Below are positions 38,391 to 48,989 of a DNA stretch of 64,000 nucleotides, piece after piece. Source of the DNA: Skeletonema tropicum (lineage: Eukaryota; Bacillariophyta; Thalassiosirophyceae; Thalassiosirales; Thalassiosiraceae). Location of the stretch: NCBI GenBank assembly GCA_037178625.1, contig CM074149.1, forward strand, positions 806,001-870,000. Reading direction: 5' to 3'. How positions within the stretch are numbered: position 1 is the stretch's first letter; each line of letters opens with the position of its first letter. The translations under genes and the position numbers were made by a program. Under the pieces are notes generated by a model. It did no database searches. It was not told where the DNA came from and saw nothing but the letters and a program-made list of their open reading frames with translations.

Positions 38391-40567
38391 TTTTTCTGAT
38401 GCTGTTGCTGCTGCTTCTGCCTCTCCTGTTGAACCTGCTTCCTCTTCACCTTGACATACCTATTCCGATTATTTCGTAACCAAACATCCAATCTCTTCCG
38501 ATCAATTCCGGTATCATACATCATACATTCCTTCTCACGTTCGGTTGGGTATGGATAGTGGATGTGTGTATTCATCCAATGTTTGAGATATTCGGTAATG
38601 TGTTTGGGTAGGCGGGCGGGTGTTGTTCGTGGTTTTTTGTGTTTGAGGTTTAGTTGATGATTGGAGATTGATTGATGATGATGATGATGGGTGGTTGTGG
38701 TGGTGGGTTTGTTGTGATGATGATGGATTGGAACGTGATGATGATGGGTTGGTGGAACGTGATGATGATGATGGGTGGTAGTAGTAGAAGTGGTGGTGGG
38801 GGCAACTACTTGATGATGATGGGTAGTGCTGCTTGCAATTGAAGTGGTGGTGGTAGTAGGAGGTGCTGCTACTGGGTGTGGTTTGACAACAACTGTTTGT
38901 TGTGGCTGCTGCTGCGGCTGCTGAGGCGGTGGTGGATGAATCGGATGATAGAACCCAGCAAACTTTCGATGCTCATTATAAATTTGACTCAGTGGCCCTC
39001 CACCATTCCTTCCTCCTCCTCCATTATTTCTTGAACTTGATGATGATGATGATGAAGACGACGATGACCCTACAGCTACTCCCGACTCTTGTATCAGACC
39101 ACCACCACCACTACCATAACGTGGTACATCTTCCTCCTCCTTTTCTTCCTTGTTGTCATTATTCCCCCCAACAACAAGACCATTGTTGGGATCATTATAC
39201 TCATCATCATTACTCACAGTTTGCAATGTAGTCGTCGGTGAAGTAGTAGTGTGATGAAATGAAGAGCTTCTACTACTACTACTACCATGAGCAGCACCAC
39301 CAATAGAGTTACTTCTAGTAAGTCCACCACCACCATGAGGACCAACAGAGCTACTACTACTACTACCACCATGAGGAGCAGAATGACTTCGAGCAAGAAT
39401 AGTAGTAGTAGAAGCACTCTTCCCCACTAATAATGCAGACGACGCACCATGATGATCGGAAACTCTTCTTCTTCTTCTTGTGTCAACAACATCATAGCCT
39501 CCTACTGATGATGATGATGATGATGACCCATGATGATGATGATGATGTGGTGGTGCTGAAGTATGGTGAGGAGCACCACCCGGAGTAGCTGAGCCATGGT
39601 GAGGAGCACCACCCGGAGTAGCTGAGCCATGGTGAGCACCCGACGAAGTACCATGTGTCACAGCCGAAGAAGAAGAACTACTACTACTCGAAGAACGAAA
39701 ACTCACATCTCCATATGGAGGAGGGGGTAACTTACTACCACCACCACTACTACTATTCGATGAAGCAGAAGCAACAACTTGATGATGATGATATGGAGGA
39801 GGACGTGGTCGTAATGGTGGTACTGCAATGATATTCGGATGTTGTTGTTGTTGTTTGGTAGTAGAGTAGTGTGTTGGTGGTGGATAGGAGGATGTGGTAG
39901 TGGTAGTAGCGTATGGGTTGATATTTTTCCAATGCCGTTGTATGATTCCCTTGTTGTTGCCCTTGTGAGGATGTGTCGTTTGTCGTGGTGGTGGTGGTAT
40001 GTTGTGATGGCCACTACTACTATTGGAGGAAGATTGTGGGCGATGGTGAGGGTGGATGAATTTGGCTTGATATAATCTATGCGGTGATACATTGCCAAGT
40101 GGTAATTTCTCCACGTGATTCGTTCGTGTAGTAGTGGATGTCCTTACAGGTGAGGATCTAGGATCATTCTCTCTCGGAGTCGATGAAGAAGAAACAACAA
40201 CACCCTCTTGCTCCTCTTCTTCCTCTTCTGTAGTCGTACTACTCACCGCTGTAGGAACATGTTGTACTACAACTTGCTCCTCCTCCTCTGAAATGACATC
40301 CTCCGTAGTACTACTACTACTAGTATTAGTCGCTGCAGCAGTAGTAGGTTCACTCGACGAATTGAGACTAGCAATCGAAGAAGAGGACGAACTGCACAAT
40401 GTAATCATGGACGGTCCTCCCTTTTTCAATGCCAAGAGTGCCGATGCTACAAAGTCATCCACTTGTTCTACGGTACTACTACCATGATGATGATGATGTG
40501 GAATGGAAGATGATGGATCATCCTCCTCTTCCGGAGGAGGTGGATGGATGGTAGAAGAAGACTCCAT
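38387..40567 (-). CDS. TALE/KN-type homeobox transcription factor
   Basis: This is a 726-residue protein. The DNA-binding domain is at the C-terminus (residues about 650-706): LPKHITEYLKHWMNTHIHYP, then PYPTEREKECMMYDTGIDRK, then VWLRNNRNRY. The PYP and the W..N.R..Y helix 3 are TALE signatures; the usual WFxN is WLRN here. The remaining 640 residues are low complexity: Ser, Thr, His (runs of HHHH), Pro and Gln tracts, with a short tandem GAPHHGSATPG repeat near residues 310-340. Such disordered arms are frequent in diatom regulators. The target genes are unknown. A minisatellite lies immediately 3'. Confidence 0.85.
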   Translation of the reverse strand: MESSSTIHPPPPEEEDDPSSSIPHHHHHGSSTVEQVDDFVASALLALKKGGPSMITLCSSSSSSIASLNSSSEPTTAAATNTSSSSTTEDVISEEEEQVVVQHVPTAVSSTTTEEEEEEQEGVVVSSSSTPRENDPRSSPVRTSTTTRTNHVEKLPLGNVSPHRLYQAKFIHPHHRPQSSSNSSSGHHNIPPPPRQTTHPHKGNNKGIIQRHWKNINPYATTTTTSSYPPPTHYSTTKQQQQHPNIIAVPPLRPRPPPYHHHQVVASASSNSSSGGGSKLPPPPYGDVSFRSSSSSSSSSSAVTHGTSSGAHHGSATPGGAPHHGSATPGGAPHHTSAPPHHHHHHGSSSSSSSVGGYDVVDTRRRRRVSDHHGASSALLVGKSASTTTILARSHSAPHGGSSSSSSVGPHGGGGLTRSNSIGGAAHGSSSSRSSSFHHTTTSPTTTLQTVSNDDEYNDPNNGLVVGGNNDNKEEKEEEDVPRYGSGGGGLIQESGVAVGSSSSSSSSSSSSRNNGGGGRNGGGPLSQIYNEHRKFAGFYHPIHPPPPQQPQQQPQQTVVVKPHPVAAPPTTTTTSIASSTTHHHQVVAPTTTSTTTTHHHHHVPPTHHHHVPIHHHHNKPTTTTTHHHHHQSISNHQLNLKHKKPRTTPARLPKHITEYLKHWMNTHIHYPYPTEREKECMMYDTGIDRKRLDVWLRNNRNRYVKVKRKQVQQERQKQQQQHQKK

Positions 40568-42369
40568 TCTATATATAGTCTATTTCTTGTCACAACAGTA
40601 TAGAATATTATGTATGCGCAATCTATCTAGTACGTCTCTTTCTATATTCCCATGACTTTTCTTCGGAACAACAAGCGCGTGAGGTCAATACTCGCTCATC
40701 TCACTTGGCGTTCGTTCTTCATCATTTTTGGCATGATTAATTGTTCTCACTCGTCGCCATTTCGATACACAACGTGTGTTCGCTTCACTTCTCACTCGAT
40801 CAATGGCACTGTTTCAAACTACAAGTGCACATGAGAAAATCGCTGATAGGGTTCTCCTTCCATTGTACGAATTCCTACATTGGGTGAGGAGTGAGGAACA
40901 AGACGTTCTGGATTGGGGGAATGATGAGAACGTCGGGATGGTGTCGTTTGTCTTTGTGTTCCGTTGAGAAAATCGGCAGCTGTTTCAAACTGATAATTGT
41001 AGGTGAGAAAATCGCTGAATGATGGGGAATGGAAGAGAAAGGGTTCTTCCTCCGTTCATAATGATTGTAGTATTTTTCCTACATTGAGGGAGGAGTGAGG
41101 AAGAAGACGTTCTGGATTGGGGGAATGATGAGAACGTCGGGAGTTGTCTTTTGTGTATGTGTATCGTAACGGAACGGTTCGGAAGGCAGGTGGCAGCAAG
41201 TGTTTGTTTTCTGGAATGTTTTCTCATTTGGTTTCTGAATGCTTTCTCATTTCTCATTGTGAAGAATGCAAAGCGGCATCACTCAAGATCACTCCTGCAA
41301 CATCCAATCAAGCTCTCGATATAATATACTTGCATATCAACATCCTTACGTGTCAGAATATTGATGATATAATTAATTCCTAAAAATCCTCCTGAATTTA
41401 CTTCTCTCCCTCCAATGGGTGTAAAAATTGAATATGTACCTACTACCCAGAGCCAGAGAGGAAATTGAAATGAAATTGCAATAGCGGAACGCGGGATAGG
41501 AGAGGCAACCTTGGAACAGAAGGGGCTCAACTGGAACAAGAGGATTAGGAGAAGAATTGATGTGGAGCGAGAGAGCAAAAAATAATTGTTGGCCAAAAGA
41601 GGCGCAGGTGGCGTGATGGAAGAGAGAGAAGATTGTGAAAGACAAGGCGGGGGCAGTGTTGGCAGCGCATATCATCGGAGTGGCAAACAAAACAACACAC
41701 CATTGCCAACAAAAAAGTTGTGGAGCAATCAGCACAGCAGCAGCAGCAGCAGCAGATATCGGTGGTTCCGTCTACAGTACCAGGTTGCGGAAAATATATA
41801 TACAACAAAAAAACGTCACCACCGCCAAAGATTTCTACACAGAGAAGGAAGAACTAATCAAGATGCAATGCTACGGGATATACACATCCACTATGTATGT
41901 ACCTCCACAATGTCAAGAAACAAGTGGAAGATATATATAGACACCGTCTTTGAGCAATAGTAGGAGAACTTAGCAGCCGCGCACTAGCTGAAACACCATC
42001 TTTGTAAGTGAGATCCATGTTACAGAATATATACCACGAAAAATGTTTTTAGACCCGGTACATTTCCAGCTATACACCAAAAGTCCAGGAGGAATATATA
42101 GAATTTGGTATCATATCAATGACATGGATGAGTATACAAAGGCACTACAACCCTAATAGGATCGTATTTACATCATGCTGGAGTACACACACTGCTTGTT
42201 ACTTGGAGATAGGTAGACAAGAGACCAGCTCTGTTCTATAAATGGGACTAGTCTATACAAAACTCTGACGTTAGTGATCCGTAGCGCTGCTTGGTTGAGA
42301 TGCCTCAACAGACAGAGTAATCGACCCATCTAACGAACACCGAATCTGTCATTCTCATGAGTGTACCCG
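40568..42369. other. Intergenic with a tandem duplication and a CAG run
   Basis: About 40815-40970 is repeated at 40990-41160 (shared TGATGAGAACGTCGGGA and GTTCTTCCT..CATTG). A (CAG)n run of about six units lies at 41735-41755. Many overlapping frames at 41270-41960 show no coding sign. Confidence 0.6.
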
Positions 42370-42544
42370 GTACAGACGGACATTACAAACTCTCCATTAT
42401 TATCAGTCCCAAGAGTTGATGATCGATTGGATGCTCTCTCAACAGCTCTGTGACGAATTAGGCGTAGATTATCTTGATGTTGATGAAGGCATTCAATATT
42501 TGAACTCGGCAGTGTCGGAAAAAATTGATGACCTCCTTTCATAA
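42370..42544 (+). other. Possible small exon or gene fragment
   Basis: One plus-strand frame reads like protein (QELMIDWMLSQQLCDELGV, then DYLDVDEGIQYLNSAVSEK) and ends LLS-stop at 42544, but has no clear start. It could be the last exon of a gene or a relic. Not recognised. Confidence 0.25.
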
Positions 42545-42815
42545 GATGGAAGTGGCTATTAGGTAGGAATATGTATTAGATACGAAAAAAAGATAGACAC
42601 GAAATTATTATGTAATGCACGTGACACCGCAACTTTGCATTCTATTAGAATATTCAAAGATAATGAGTTAGGTATAATGTGTTGTGTTCGCCATGTAATG
42701 GGTATGGCGAGCTAGGCTGGGTACTACTTATTTTCCGAGTTGGTCTACTATGTAAATATCATATCTATGAAACTATCTCTCTCTAGAGATACTTCCTGAT
42801 ACTCATCTCTTGCTG

Positions 42816-43565
42816 TTACTTTCTGATGAGAATAGATGACTCTCTTGTAAACTTCGATCTCGACCAATCCAACTCATCCTCTGATCTCCAGGTATGGCCA
42901 CTGGTCTTCATGTTCTTTCCAGCTTCTTTGTTCTTTCTACTATTCACTCTCTTCGCAATCTTATGGATAGCACGATCTATATACTCTCCTACTATTCCAT
43001 ACTTAAAGATTTCTCTCGTTATGTTCCTACGGAACATGACACGCTCCTTTTCCTTGGTTGCACTCCGCAATTCATCTTCTGTGTGATCCTTGAGTAAAAT
43101 TTCGTTCCTGCGTAACCAACTCAAACATAACTGTCTCAAGTTCCTACGTCTAGAATGATGGAACTCGTATTCATTCACATCCAAGGGTTCGTACTCGAGA
43201 TAATGCCAGCCGAGGGAGATGGGTGGTCCATAGCTGCAGTTGGGATGATCTCCAAGTACCATATCATACTCTCGCACGGTCACCTCTTGGAAGGAGATGC
43301 GCCGTTTGCTCTCTGTAATCTCACAGGAGTGGCGGCTGGGACACTCAGGATTATGTAATATACTCACACATGGTCGAGGGAGAGTTGGTTTCTTATTTGT
43401 ATCACCTTGAGGAGATTTGACATCTCCTGTATGGTGCGGAACCAAAAAATCTTTTAGATGGGTATTCTGCTCGTGTTCCTCGCAATCATTAGTAGTTCCG
43501 CGTCTCTTTTGAACTGCAATGGAGTCTCTGAAGTGGGAATGGTAGTGGAATGTCGATGAGCTCAT
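42816..43565 (-). CDS. Unknown protein with REYDMVLGD..GPPISLGW motif
   Basis: This is a 249-residue protein starting MSSSTFHYHSH. The first 80 residues look disordered. The central part has RRISFQEVTVREYDMVLGDH, CSYGPPISLGWHY and a basic SRRRNLRQLCL segment, followed by a helical, charged C-terminus. From memory, the pattern 'V-REY-x-LGD-x-P-x-x-S-x-GPP-LGW' recurs in many multi-copy diatom proteins of unknown function; that is recollection, not tested. The frame is intact with an ATG at 43565. It stands alone, with a long upstream gap. Confidence 0.65.
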   Translation of the reverse strand: MSSSTFHYHSHFRDSIAVQKRRGTTNDCEEHEQNTHLKDFLVPHHTGDVKSPQGDTNKKPTLPRPCVSILHNPECPSRHSCEITESKRRISFQEVTVREYDMVLGDHPNCSYGPPISLGWHYLEYEPLDVNEYEFHHSRRRNLRQLCLSWLRRNEILLKDHTEDELRSATKEKERVMFRRNITREIFKYGIVGEYIDRAIHKIAKRVNSRKNKEAGKNMKTSGHTWRSEDELDWSRSKFTRESSILIRK

Positions 43566-44150
43566 ATTGCGTTAAACACGGATCAGCTGATATCCAGAAA
43601 GGTACCGATGCTTGGTCGATTCTTCCCTTGGGCGATGAATGCTTTATTGTTTGTGAAGGTCATCCCATAAGTGTAACGTTGCACAACATTTTACATGGAT
43701 AGTTCGAGTAGGTACAATACCTCTCGATTCTCTGCGCTTCCGAACCTTTTGCCCTTGCTTCCCCCATTGCTTCAAGAACCAAAAATGCACCTTTTTACAG
43801 ATTCTAAATCCACGCACCCGATAAGTATCACTGTACATATAGGTAAATACTTACATGAAAGACATTCCATTTTTCCGGATGTATATATGTAACAGAAATT
43901 TTAAAGTACGTCATTTTTCCGGATGTAACTTGAAGGGTGTATGTACACTTTCTTTCGATGACGTCTGGTTCGCTCGGCGGGTTGGCAGCAAGTTTTTGGT
44001 TTCCACCTCAATCATCTCAAATCGTGGATTCCGATCCGCCCGGTTCCGGTGTTCGCATTCGTCACATTTTTGTCTTATATACAACTCTTTTCCATCTATC
44101 TCTCTGTTTTATTTAGTCAGAGCACTGTGCATTATGATAACACTATAACC
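43566..44150. other. Upstream region of the GNAT gene
   Basis: A copy of the dispersed motif AACAGAAATTTTAAAGTACG lies at about 43890. The phrase TTTTTCCGGATGTA occurs twice (about 43870 and 43916). No gene is seen. Confidence 0.5.
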
Positions 44151-44789
44151 ATGAAAAAGTTCGAACTATTGCAAACAGAGCGGCTCATTCTCCGCCGTCC
44201 AACTATTCAAGACGCTAAAGCCATCTTCTCTTCCCATCCTACACCTACACCTACATCACAAAAGGATAATGTCACTCAATCTAAGCTACTCTTTCCTCCA
44301 CCCAACTCAATCCAGGACACATTGAACTTTATTGAATCGAGTAATGAACAGTGGGAGGAAAAAATGGGGTATATCTTTATTTTGTGTTCAAAAGTTGATG
44401 GAGGAAGGGTGATTGGCGGTGTAGGACTAAGTTTGAAAGGACTCGAGGATGGAAATGAGGAGTCCAAATCCAAATTACTACCGGCAGGTGTGGCCAGAGT
44501 AGGATATTACATCACAAAGGAGCAATCGCATAAAGGATATACGACTGAAGCGGTCAAAAAGATGATTGAATTCGCAGGTGAGATTGGTGTTACGAAACTT
44601 GTGGCGAAAGTTAAACCAGAGAATTTGGCGTCTATTCGAGTGTTGGAAAAGTGTGGCTTTCAAGAAGATGTGATGGCGAGTAAATTGTTGGTGATGCCTA
44701 ATTTGGGTAAAGAGAAAGCGATGTTGGTGGGATTTGGACGATCTCTTTCGCTCTCGGATCCTCCTCCCACGTTGACGTGGGAAGATTAA
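44151..44789 (+). CDS. GNAT-family N-acetyltransferase (RimJ-like)
   Basis: This is a 212-residue protein. I chose ATG 44151 (MKKFELLQTERLILR) over an upstream in-frame start at 44049, because the N-terminal TERLILRRPTIQD motif is where this family begins. Further family features are YIFILCSKVDGGRVIGGVGL (beta strand and acceptor region), VGYYITKEQSHKGYTTEAVK (the acetyl-CoA-binding segment, a variant of Q/R-x-x-G-x-G/A) and NLASIRVLEKCGFQ, a typical motif before the last strands. A Thr/Pro/Ser-rich insertion follows residue 25. The enzyme probably acetylates a protein N-terminus or small amine; the substrate is unknown. Confidence 0.8.
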   Translation: MKKFELLQTERLILRRPTIQDAKAIFSSHPTPTPTSQKDNVTQSKLLFPPPNSIQDTLNFIESSNEQWEEKMGYIFILCSKVDGGRVIGGVGLSLKGLEDGNEESKSKLLPAGVARVGYYITKEQSHKGYTTEAVKKMIEFAGEIGVTKLVAKVKPENLASIRVLEKCGFQEDVMASKLLVMPNLGKEKAMLVGFGRSLSLSDPPPTLTWED

Positions 44790-45133
44790 AATATTTGAAG
44801 TAGATGAAGAAAGAGGATGATTGAAATTTGCTGAATACATTTGAAGACTCTACAAGTAATACTAGATAGAAAGAAGACATTGCCTAAAATTTCAATATCA
44901 TTCTGAGTTTGTGCGTTGTATTCTCGAAGAATGATGGCGTTTATCCTAATCCTAATCTTCTTGTTGCTCTTGGAAGGGCTTATGTGCATCTATCGGTGTA
45001 GATTCTCTCTATTGCTCTTCGACAGCATTTGTATATAAGATAAAAGATACACAACATAGATCTAGTACATATAAATATATATCCTACAATGCAACATCTT
45101 CTCTTGGACCCCAATCGTTATCGATAAAGCCCT
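44790..45133. other. Intergenic between convergent genes
   Basis: This is the left end of the tandem duplicate whose copy starts near 48990; no gene is seen. Confidence 0.5.
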
Positions 45134-46135
45134 TTATTTCCCCAAGAGGATACTAGCCTCTTCGAGCATTTCAGACAACAAGCTTTGTAATTCAGCTTTA
45201 CTCATTTCATCACTAGAAGAATATGAAGAAGCCTCGGACTCGGATACGACTGTGTCACAATTGTCAGATTCTCGTCGTCCATCAGGAGACACAGTCTTCA
45301 GCTTTTGTCTGATATTGCGAATGGTATCTTCCTTATCTCTGATTTGATTCTCTTCTTTTTCCATTTGCAGTACGAGTTTACGGGCTTCGGCAGCCTTCTT
45401 TGCTTCCTCCTTTGCCACCTTTCTTGCTGCAGCAGCCTCGGCTTTTGCATACTTGTGACGAGCAGCATGTGTTTTCCTTGTCGTCGCCTGTGCCTTTTTC
45501 TCAGCTCGTTTCGCATGTTTGGTCTCCTTCTTTGCAATCTTCTTCGCCTGTTTGGCCTCCTTCTTTGCAATCTTCATGGCTTCCTTGGCCTTCTTGACTT
45601 GACGACGGGCTTCAGCCACCTTCTTCGTCTTCATCTCCGAGATAATCTTGGCTTGATCAGCTTCAATCTCAGCTTGCAAATGACGAACATTAGCCGCCTC
45701 TCTTAAGTCCTCCTGCAGCTTCATTTTTGCATCCGCAGCCCCCTGAGCTATGACAAGTTTTTTCTTAGCTTTCTTTGCAGCTGCTTCCTTGTCTGCCATT
45801 GCAGCTAGCTTTTTCTTCCTCCGAGCAATCGCAGCTTTTTTTTCCTTTTTCAGCTTCTTCAATTCTACTTTATCTTGATCATCCTTTGTCTGACGTGTTT
45901 TGGAGGTAGGCTTCTCTGATTTGAAGTAGTCGTCGCAAGATGGCCCAGCGCCCCAACAAGTGAAAAGCTTATCAAAGATCGTACCAGTGTTCTCAATATC
46001 CTCGTCAACGTCAACACAGAAAATGCTCGGAGGGATATCGTCCTTCTTCTTATTTGTGTCCGTCTTGGTATTGGTAGTGCGAGCGGACTTGAGCTGCAGT
46101 AATGTTGACTCATTAGTGGATTTGAAGATGGCCAT
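45134..46135 (-). CDS. Ala/Lys-rich coiled-coil protein, copy 1
   Basis: This is a 333-residue protein. I chose ATG 46135 (MAIFKSTNES) because the paralogue at 49158-50195 starts at the same codon; the frame is open further upstream without support. The head is polar and holds FDKLFTCWGAGPSCDDYF, with Cys residues conserved between copies. Residues about 95-300 are continuous Ala/Lys/Glu helix with units such as KKAKEAMKIAKKEAKQAKK. The C-terminus (SKAELQSLLSEMLEEASIL) is amphipathic. No known family; likely an elongated structural or scaffold protein, which is inference. Confidence 0.7.
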   Translation of the reverse strand: MAIFKSTNESTLLQLKSARTTNTKTDTNKKKDDIPPSIFCVDVDEDIENTGTIFDKLFTCWGAGPSCDDYFKSEKPTSKTRQTKDDQDKVELKKLKKEKKAAIARRKKKLAAMADKEAAAKKAKKKLVIAQGAADAKMKLQEDLREAANVRHLQAEIEADQAKIISEMKTKKVAEARRQVKKAKEAMKIAKKEAKQAKKIAKKETKHAKRAEKKAQATTRKTHAARHKYAKAEAAAARKVAKEEAKKAAEARKLVLQMEKEENQIRDKEDTIRNIRQKLKTVSPDGRRESDNCDTVVSESEASSYSSSDEMSKAELQSLLSEMLEEASILLGK

Positions 46136-46493
46136 GGTATTGTAGATTGTAGTCTTTATCTTTAGTTTGATAGTCGTTATTGGGATGGGAACAAAAAATG
46201 TTTTGTGCGCATGGCATAGCACCTTATCTCGGTAGCGAGAACACCTGCCCACTCGGACAATAATCTTTATACCGTTAGCGCACGTGGTTCTAATAAATCT
46301 ATCCCATTTTCTCAACAATTAATAATGCGAGAGGTATATATAACAAATTCCTACATAAATTTTAAACGTTAGATTGCCTTCAACGCTTCAACGCACAACT
46401 CACAAGCCAGTGCAGGCGTGTGTACCTGGGATAGCTTGTACTTAGGTACTTACTCCTATTTACTTGAGAGTGGGTAAAAACTATTTTCTCGAT
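46136..46493. other. 5' flank of coiled-coil copy 1
   Basis: No feature was recognised besides homology to the flank of the second copy at 50196-50330 (CTCGGTAGCGAGAACACCTG). Confidence 0.5.
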
Positions 46494-46817
46494 AAATTTT
46501 ACACTTCTCAGATCCTGGGAATTCATCAATTTTCAACACGGGGCCTAGAACGACTCACTCTTGGCCTCGTTCGATTCGATTTTTAAATCGAGCGAATTTA
46601 TTCCATTTACGTGGCCAACAGTGTACACGCACATACGCCAATCTAATGTCCACCATTCAGACGACCATGTCTCTAAAAGTACGATAGCCACAACAGCGGA
46701 CGAACATGTGGCTTAATCGCAAGAGGATGTAGAATATGATTCCGGTGCTATTTATGTGCTGACTAGTTCATTCGAGTGAGAAAAGATGAATTCCCGGGAT
46801 CTGAGAAGTGTAAATTT
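46494..46817. mobile_element. MITE-like fold-back element (~324 bp)
   Basis: Terminal inverted repeats of about 34 bp: left AAATTTTACACTTCTCAGAT then CCTGGGAATTCATC; right GATGAATTCCCGGGATCTGA then GAAGTGTAAATTT. There are one or two mismatches. It has no coding capacity and is absent from the second copy of the segmental duplication. The target duplication is not clear. Confidence 0.65.
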
Positions 46818-48543
46818 TTATTTTATTAGCTAATACGTGTGGAATACAGGTGCGCCTAGCTTTCCCGGATTTTTTTACTTGCCGATTTATCGCGCGACGA
46901 AGGAAGTAAGTATCCAATTGCTAAAATAATCATCTATCCAAAAGTTCACTACTGCCCACTCGGACAAAGGTCTTTACCGGTGCGCACTAATTTCCTTATT
47001 CTCCTGGCATTTTCAAGCGTTGCGTTACCGTTGGGCTTCAAAACCGCGTATTGAATGGTTATTTTTTCTTGAGCGGTACTCAGGATTTTACATAATTTGT
47101 ATATACTTCCATTCCGGTGCGGTGCATCTAAATATCAAACCAGTGTGGCGTGGCGCAACTAAAGTTCTTAGCAGTTCTCCTAACGAGGAGGAACTAACTG
47201 TTCAGCTTTAGCTTTAGTTTTGCCTGTGTAAAAATGCTTATCAAAGATGCAGTTAGTTGCAGTCCGCGGATGAATGTGCATGTAAGATGCAGTCTGCTGG
47301 ATGAGTATAAGTATGATGGTGATGGATGATGTCAATGTGTTTATGTAGTCAGTCCCTTTCATTTCGTAACCTGTTGGATAAGTAGCAAGCGTGTAGAATA
47401 TTCCATCAAGAATTAGACTAGGTAAAAGTAAAACAGGTGACGGTTGATACAGCTGCAGCTGCAGCCCCAGATCCAGATCCAGATACAGGAAACTGTGACT
47501 GTGACTGTGACTGTGACTGTGAGGCTTCACTACTTCTAAGGCAGGACTAGCACTCTAGAAGGGCGCAGCAGCAGCAGCGAAGATCAAATTAATGATTCTC
47601 TTATGTGCTGATCCATTGGGTTAATGAGGTTGTCGAGAGTTGATCGCCTTATGAACCACTCTCTCCGGATCCGGATATTAAACCACAGCACGTTTATGCG
47701 CTGGTACCTAGTATTATTATACAGAATGGAGATAGAACGAACACTCAATAGAACACATGGAAGAATGAAACTGCCTATCAAGGGGGTATGCGATGAGTGC
47801 TTCTCATGCATTATTCTGTCCCACCTGCAATGAAGAAGTGACATCTCATCGCTATTATATTCGGCCCACATGCCTGACGCTGACGACGACGATACGCTTT
47901 GTGTAGAGCGTCCCTACAAAGGTAAGCCAATGACAATGAGGATTTGCGGCTTCCGGTTCCTGCGGTGATACAGTCAACCCTGAAGTGCTTGACACTTTTC
48001 CCGTACCGGTTCACTGAGTATAGATAATCCGGACAAAACATCTCGGTCCGAGAAATAAATAAATACAAAGTTAATCAGATTATAGATATCTACACGAGTA
48101 TAATCTGGACCTGCTTAGGTACAACGTACGGTCTTTTTCTGCCGAAAGGATTACCAGACAGCAAGACGGGTGCCCCCGTAGGAGCCGGGAGCTCCTCTAA
48201 ACGCCGGAGGCCGGAGCGTTCGAAACCAGATGAGAGTGCATCTGCTTACACGAAGGGACTGGCCGGCATGTGGCCTCAAGTTGACAACTTCTTTTTCTTT
48301 CGCTTGTATCTCGGTCCGAAAAAGATATTTCATTGAGACGGATCTTTCCTATAGTGAAAGAGAGGAAAAGTGTTCTCGAAGGGGATGTCATTGTAGCTAC
48401 GTAACAAAAAGCACGGAACTGGAAGTCGTGCCGGAGTTGAAAATATTGTTTGCTAGAAAGCTTCAATATAAGAAAGACTGTCGATGGAGGAAAGAGACGA
48501 GATCATACAACAATACAAAGTCAATTGAAGTGAAGTCTTTACA
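46818..48543. other. Intergenic, part of duplication copy 1, with microsatellites
   Basis: Short tandem tracts at 47453-47523: CTGCAG units, CCAGAT units and GTGACT units. The segment 47570-47625 recurs at 50965-51020 and 21925-21985. No gene is seen. Confidence 0.5.
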
Positions 48544-48687
48544 ATGTTGAACGACCCACTGGGATTGTTGCAATGCACATACCAACGCCATCCTTGGTGT
48601 GATCCTATTTGGCATTTTAAGTTTAGTGAGCTCGGTAAGCAACGATACAAGAATGCTCAAGCTCAAGACCCAAAAGATGATTTATAA
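48544..48687 (+). other. Possible gene fragment
   Basis: A 47-codon frame (MLNDPLGLLQCTYQRHPWCD, then PIWHFKFSELGKQ) reads like folded protein rather than random sequence, and the frame just upstream (about 48478-48545, CRWRKETRSYNN) does too. The two are in different frames. It may be a relic of a larger gene; not recognised. Confidence 0.25.
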
Positions 48688-48989
48688 TATTTAATGCCAT
48701 AGGTAGACGACAACTTCTTACACAAACAACAAACATTCTATTTGTAACGTCAGAGAATCCTCAATGTCGCAGTCAGCTGTCAAGGTTGACACTGAAGATA
48801 TCGTTCCTAAAATCCTACCACTCTGTGATCATTGCTGTTAGCAGGTGGAGAGATGGACAAGCGTACTGCTCTGGTATTAGCCACCCGCCTTGCTTGCGCT
48901 CAAGCGTTCTTGAAGTTTGGCTTGTAACTTGTAAGCAAGCTCACGAAGCCGAATATCCTATGCACAATCATATCTAACGGTTTCGAAGA

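Larger units (their letters stand above)
44947..47765. repeat. Tandem segmental duplication, copy 1
   Basis: It matches 48990-51155 in the same order: GGAAGGGCTTATGTGCAT, the coiled-coil gene, a segment starting near 46960, CAGTCCCTTTCATTTCGTAA and CACAGCACGTTTATGCGC. Copy 1 has extra DNA at about 46330-46950, including a fold-back element. Confidence 0.8.

Noticed and set aside
47453..47523. Possible coding repeat (CTGCAG/CCAGAT/GTGACT units)
   Set aside because: They are simple microsatellites in non-coding DNA with no supported frame.
48163..48240. tRNA-like piece with GTTCGAAAC
   Set aside because: A B-box-like string is present, but no matching A box, acceptor pairing or anticodon stem could be folded by eye.
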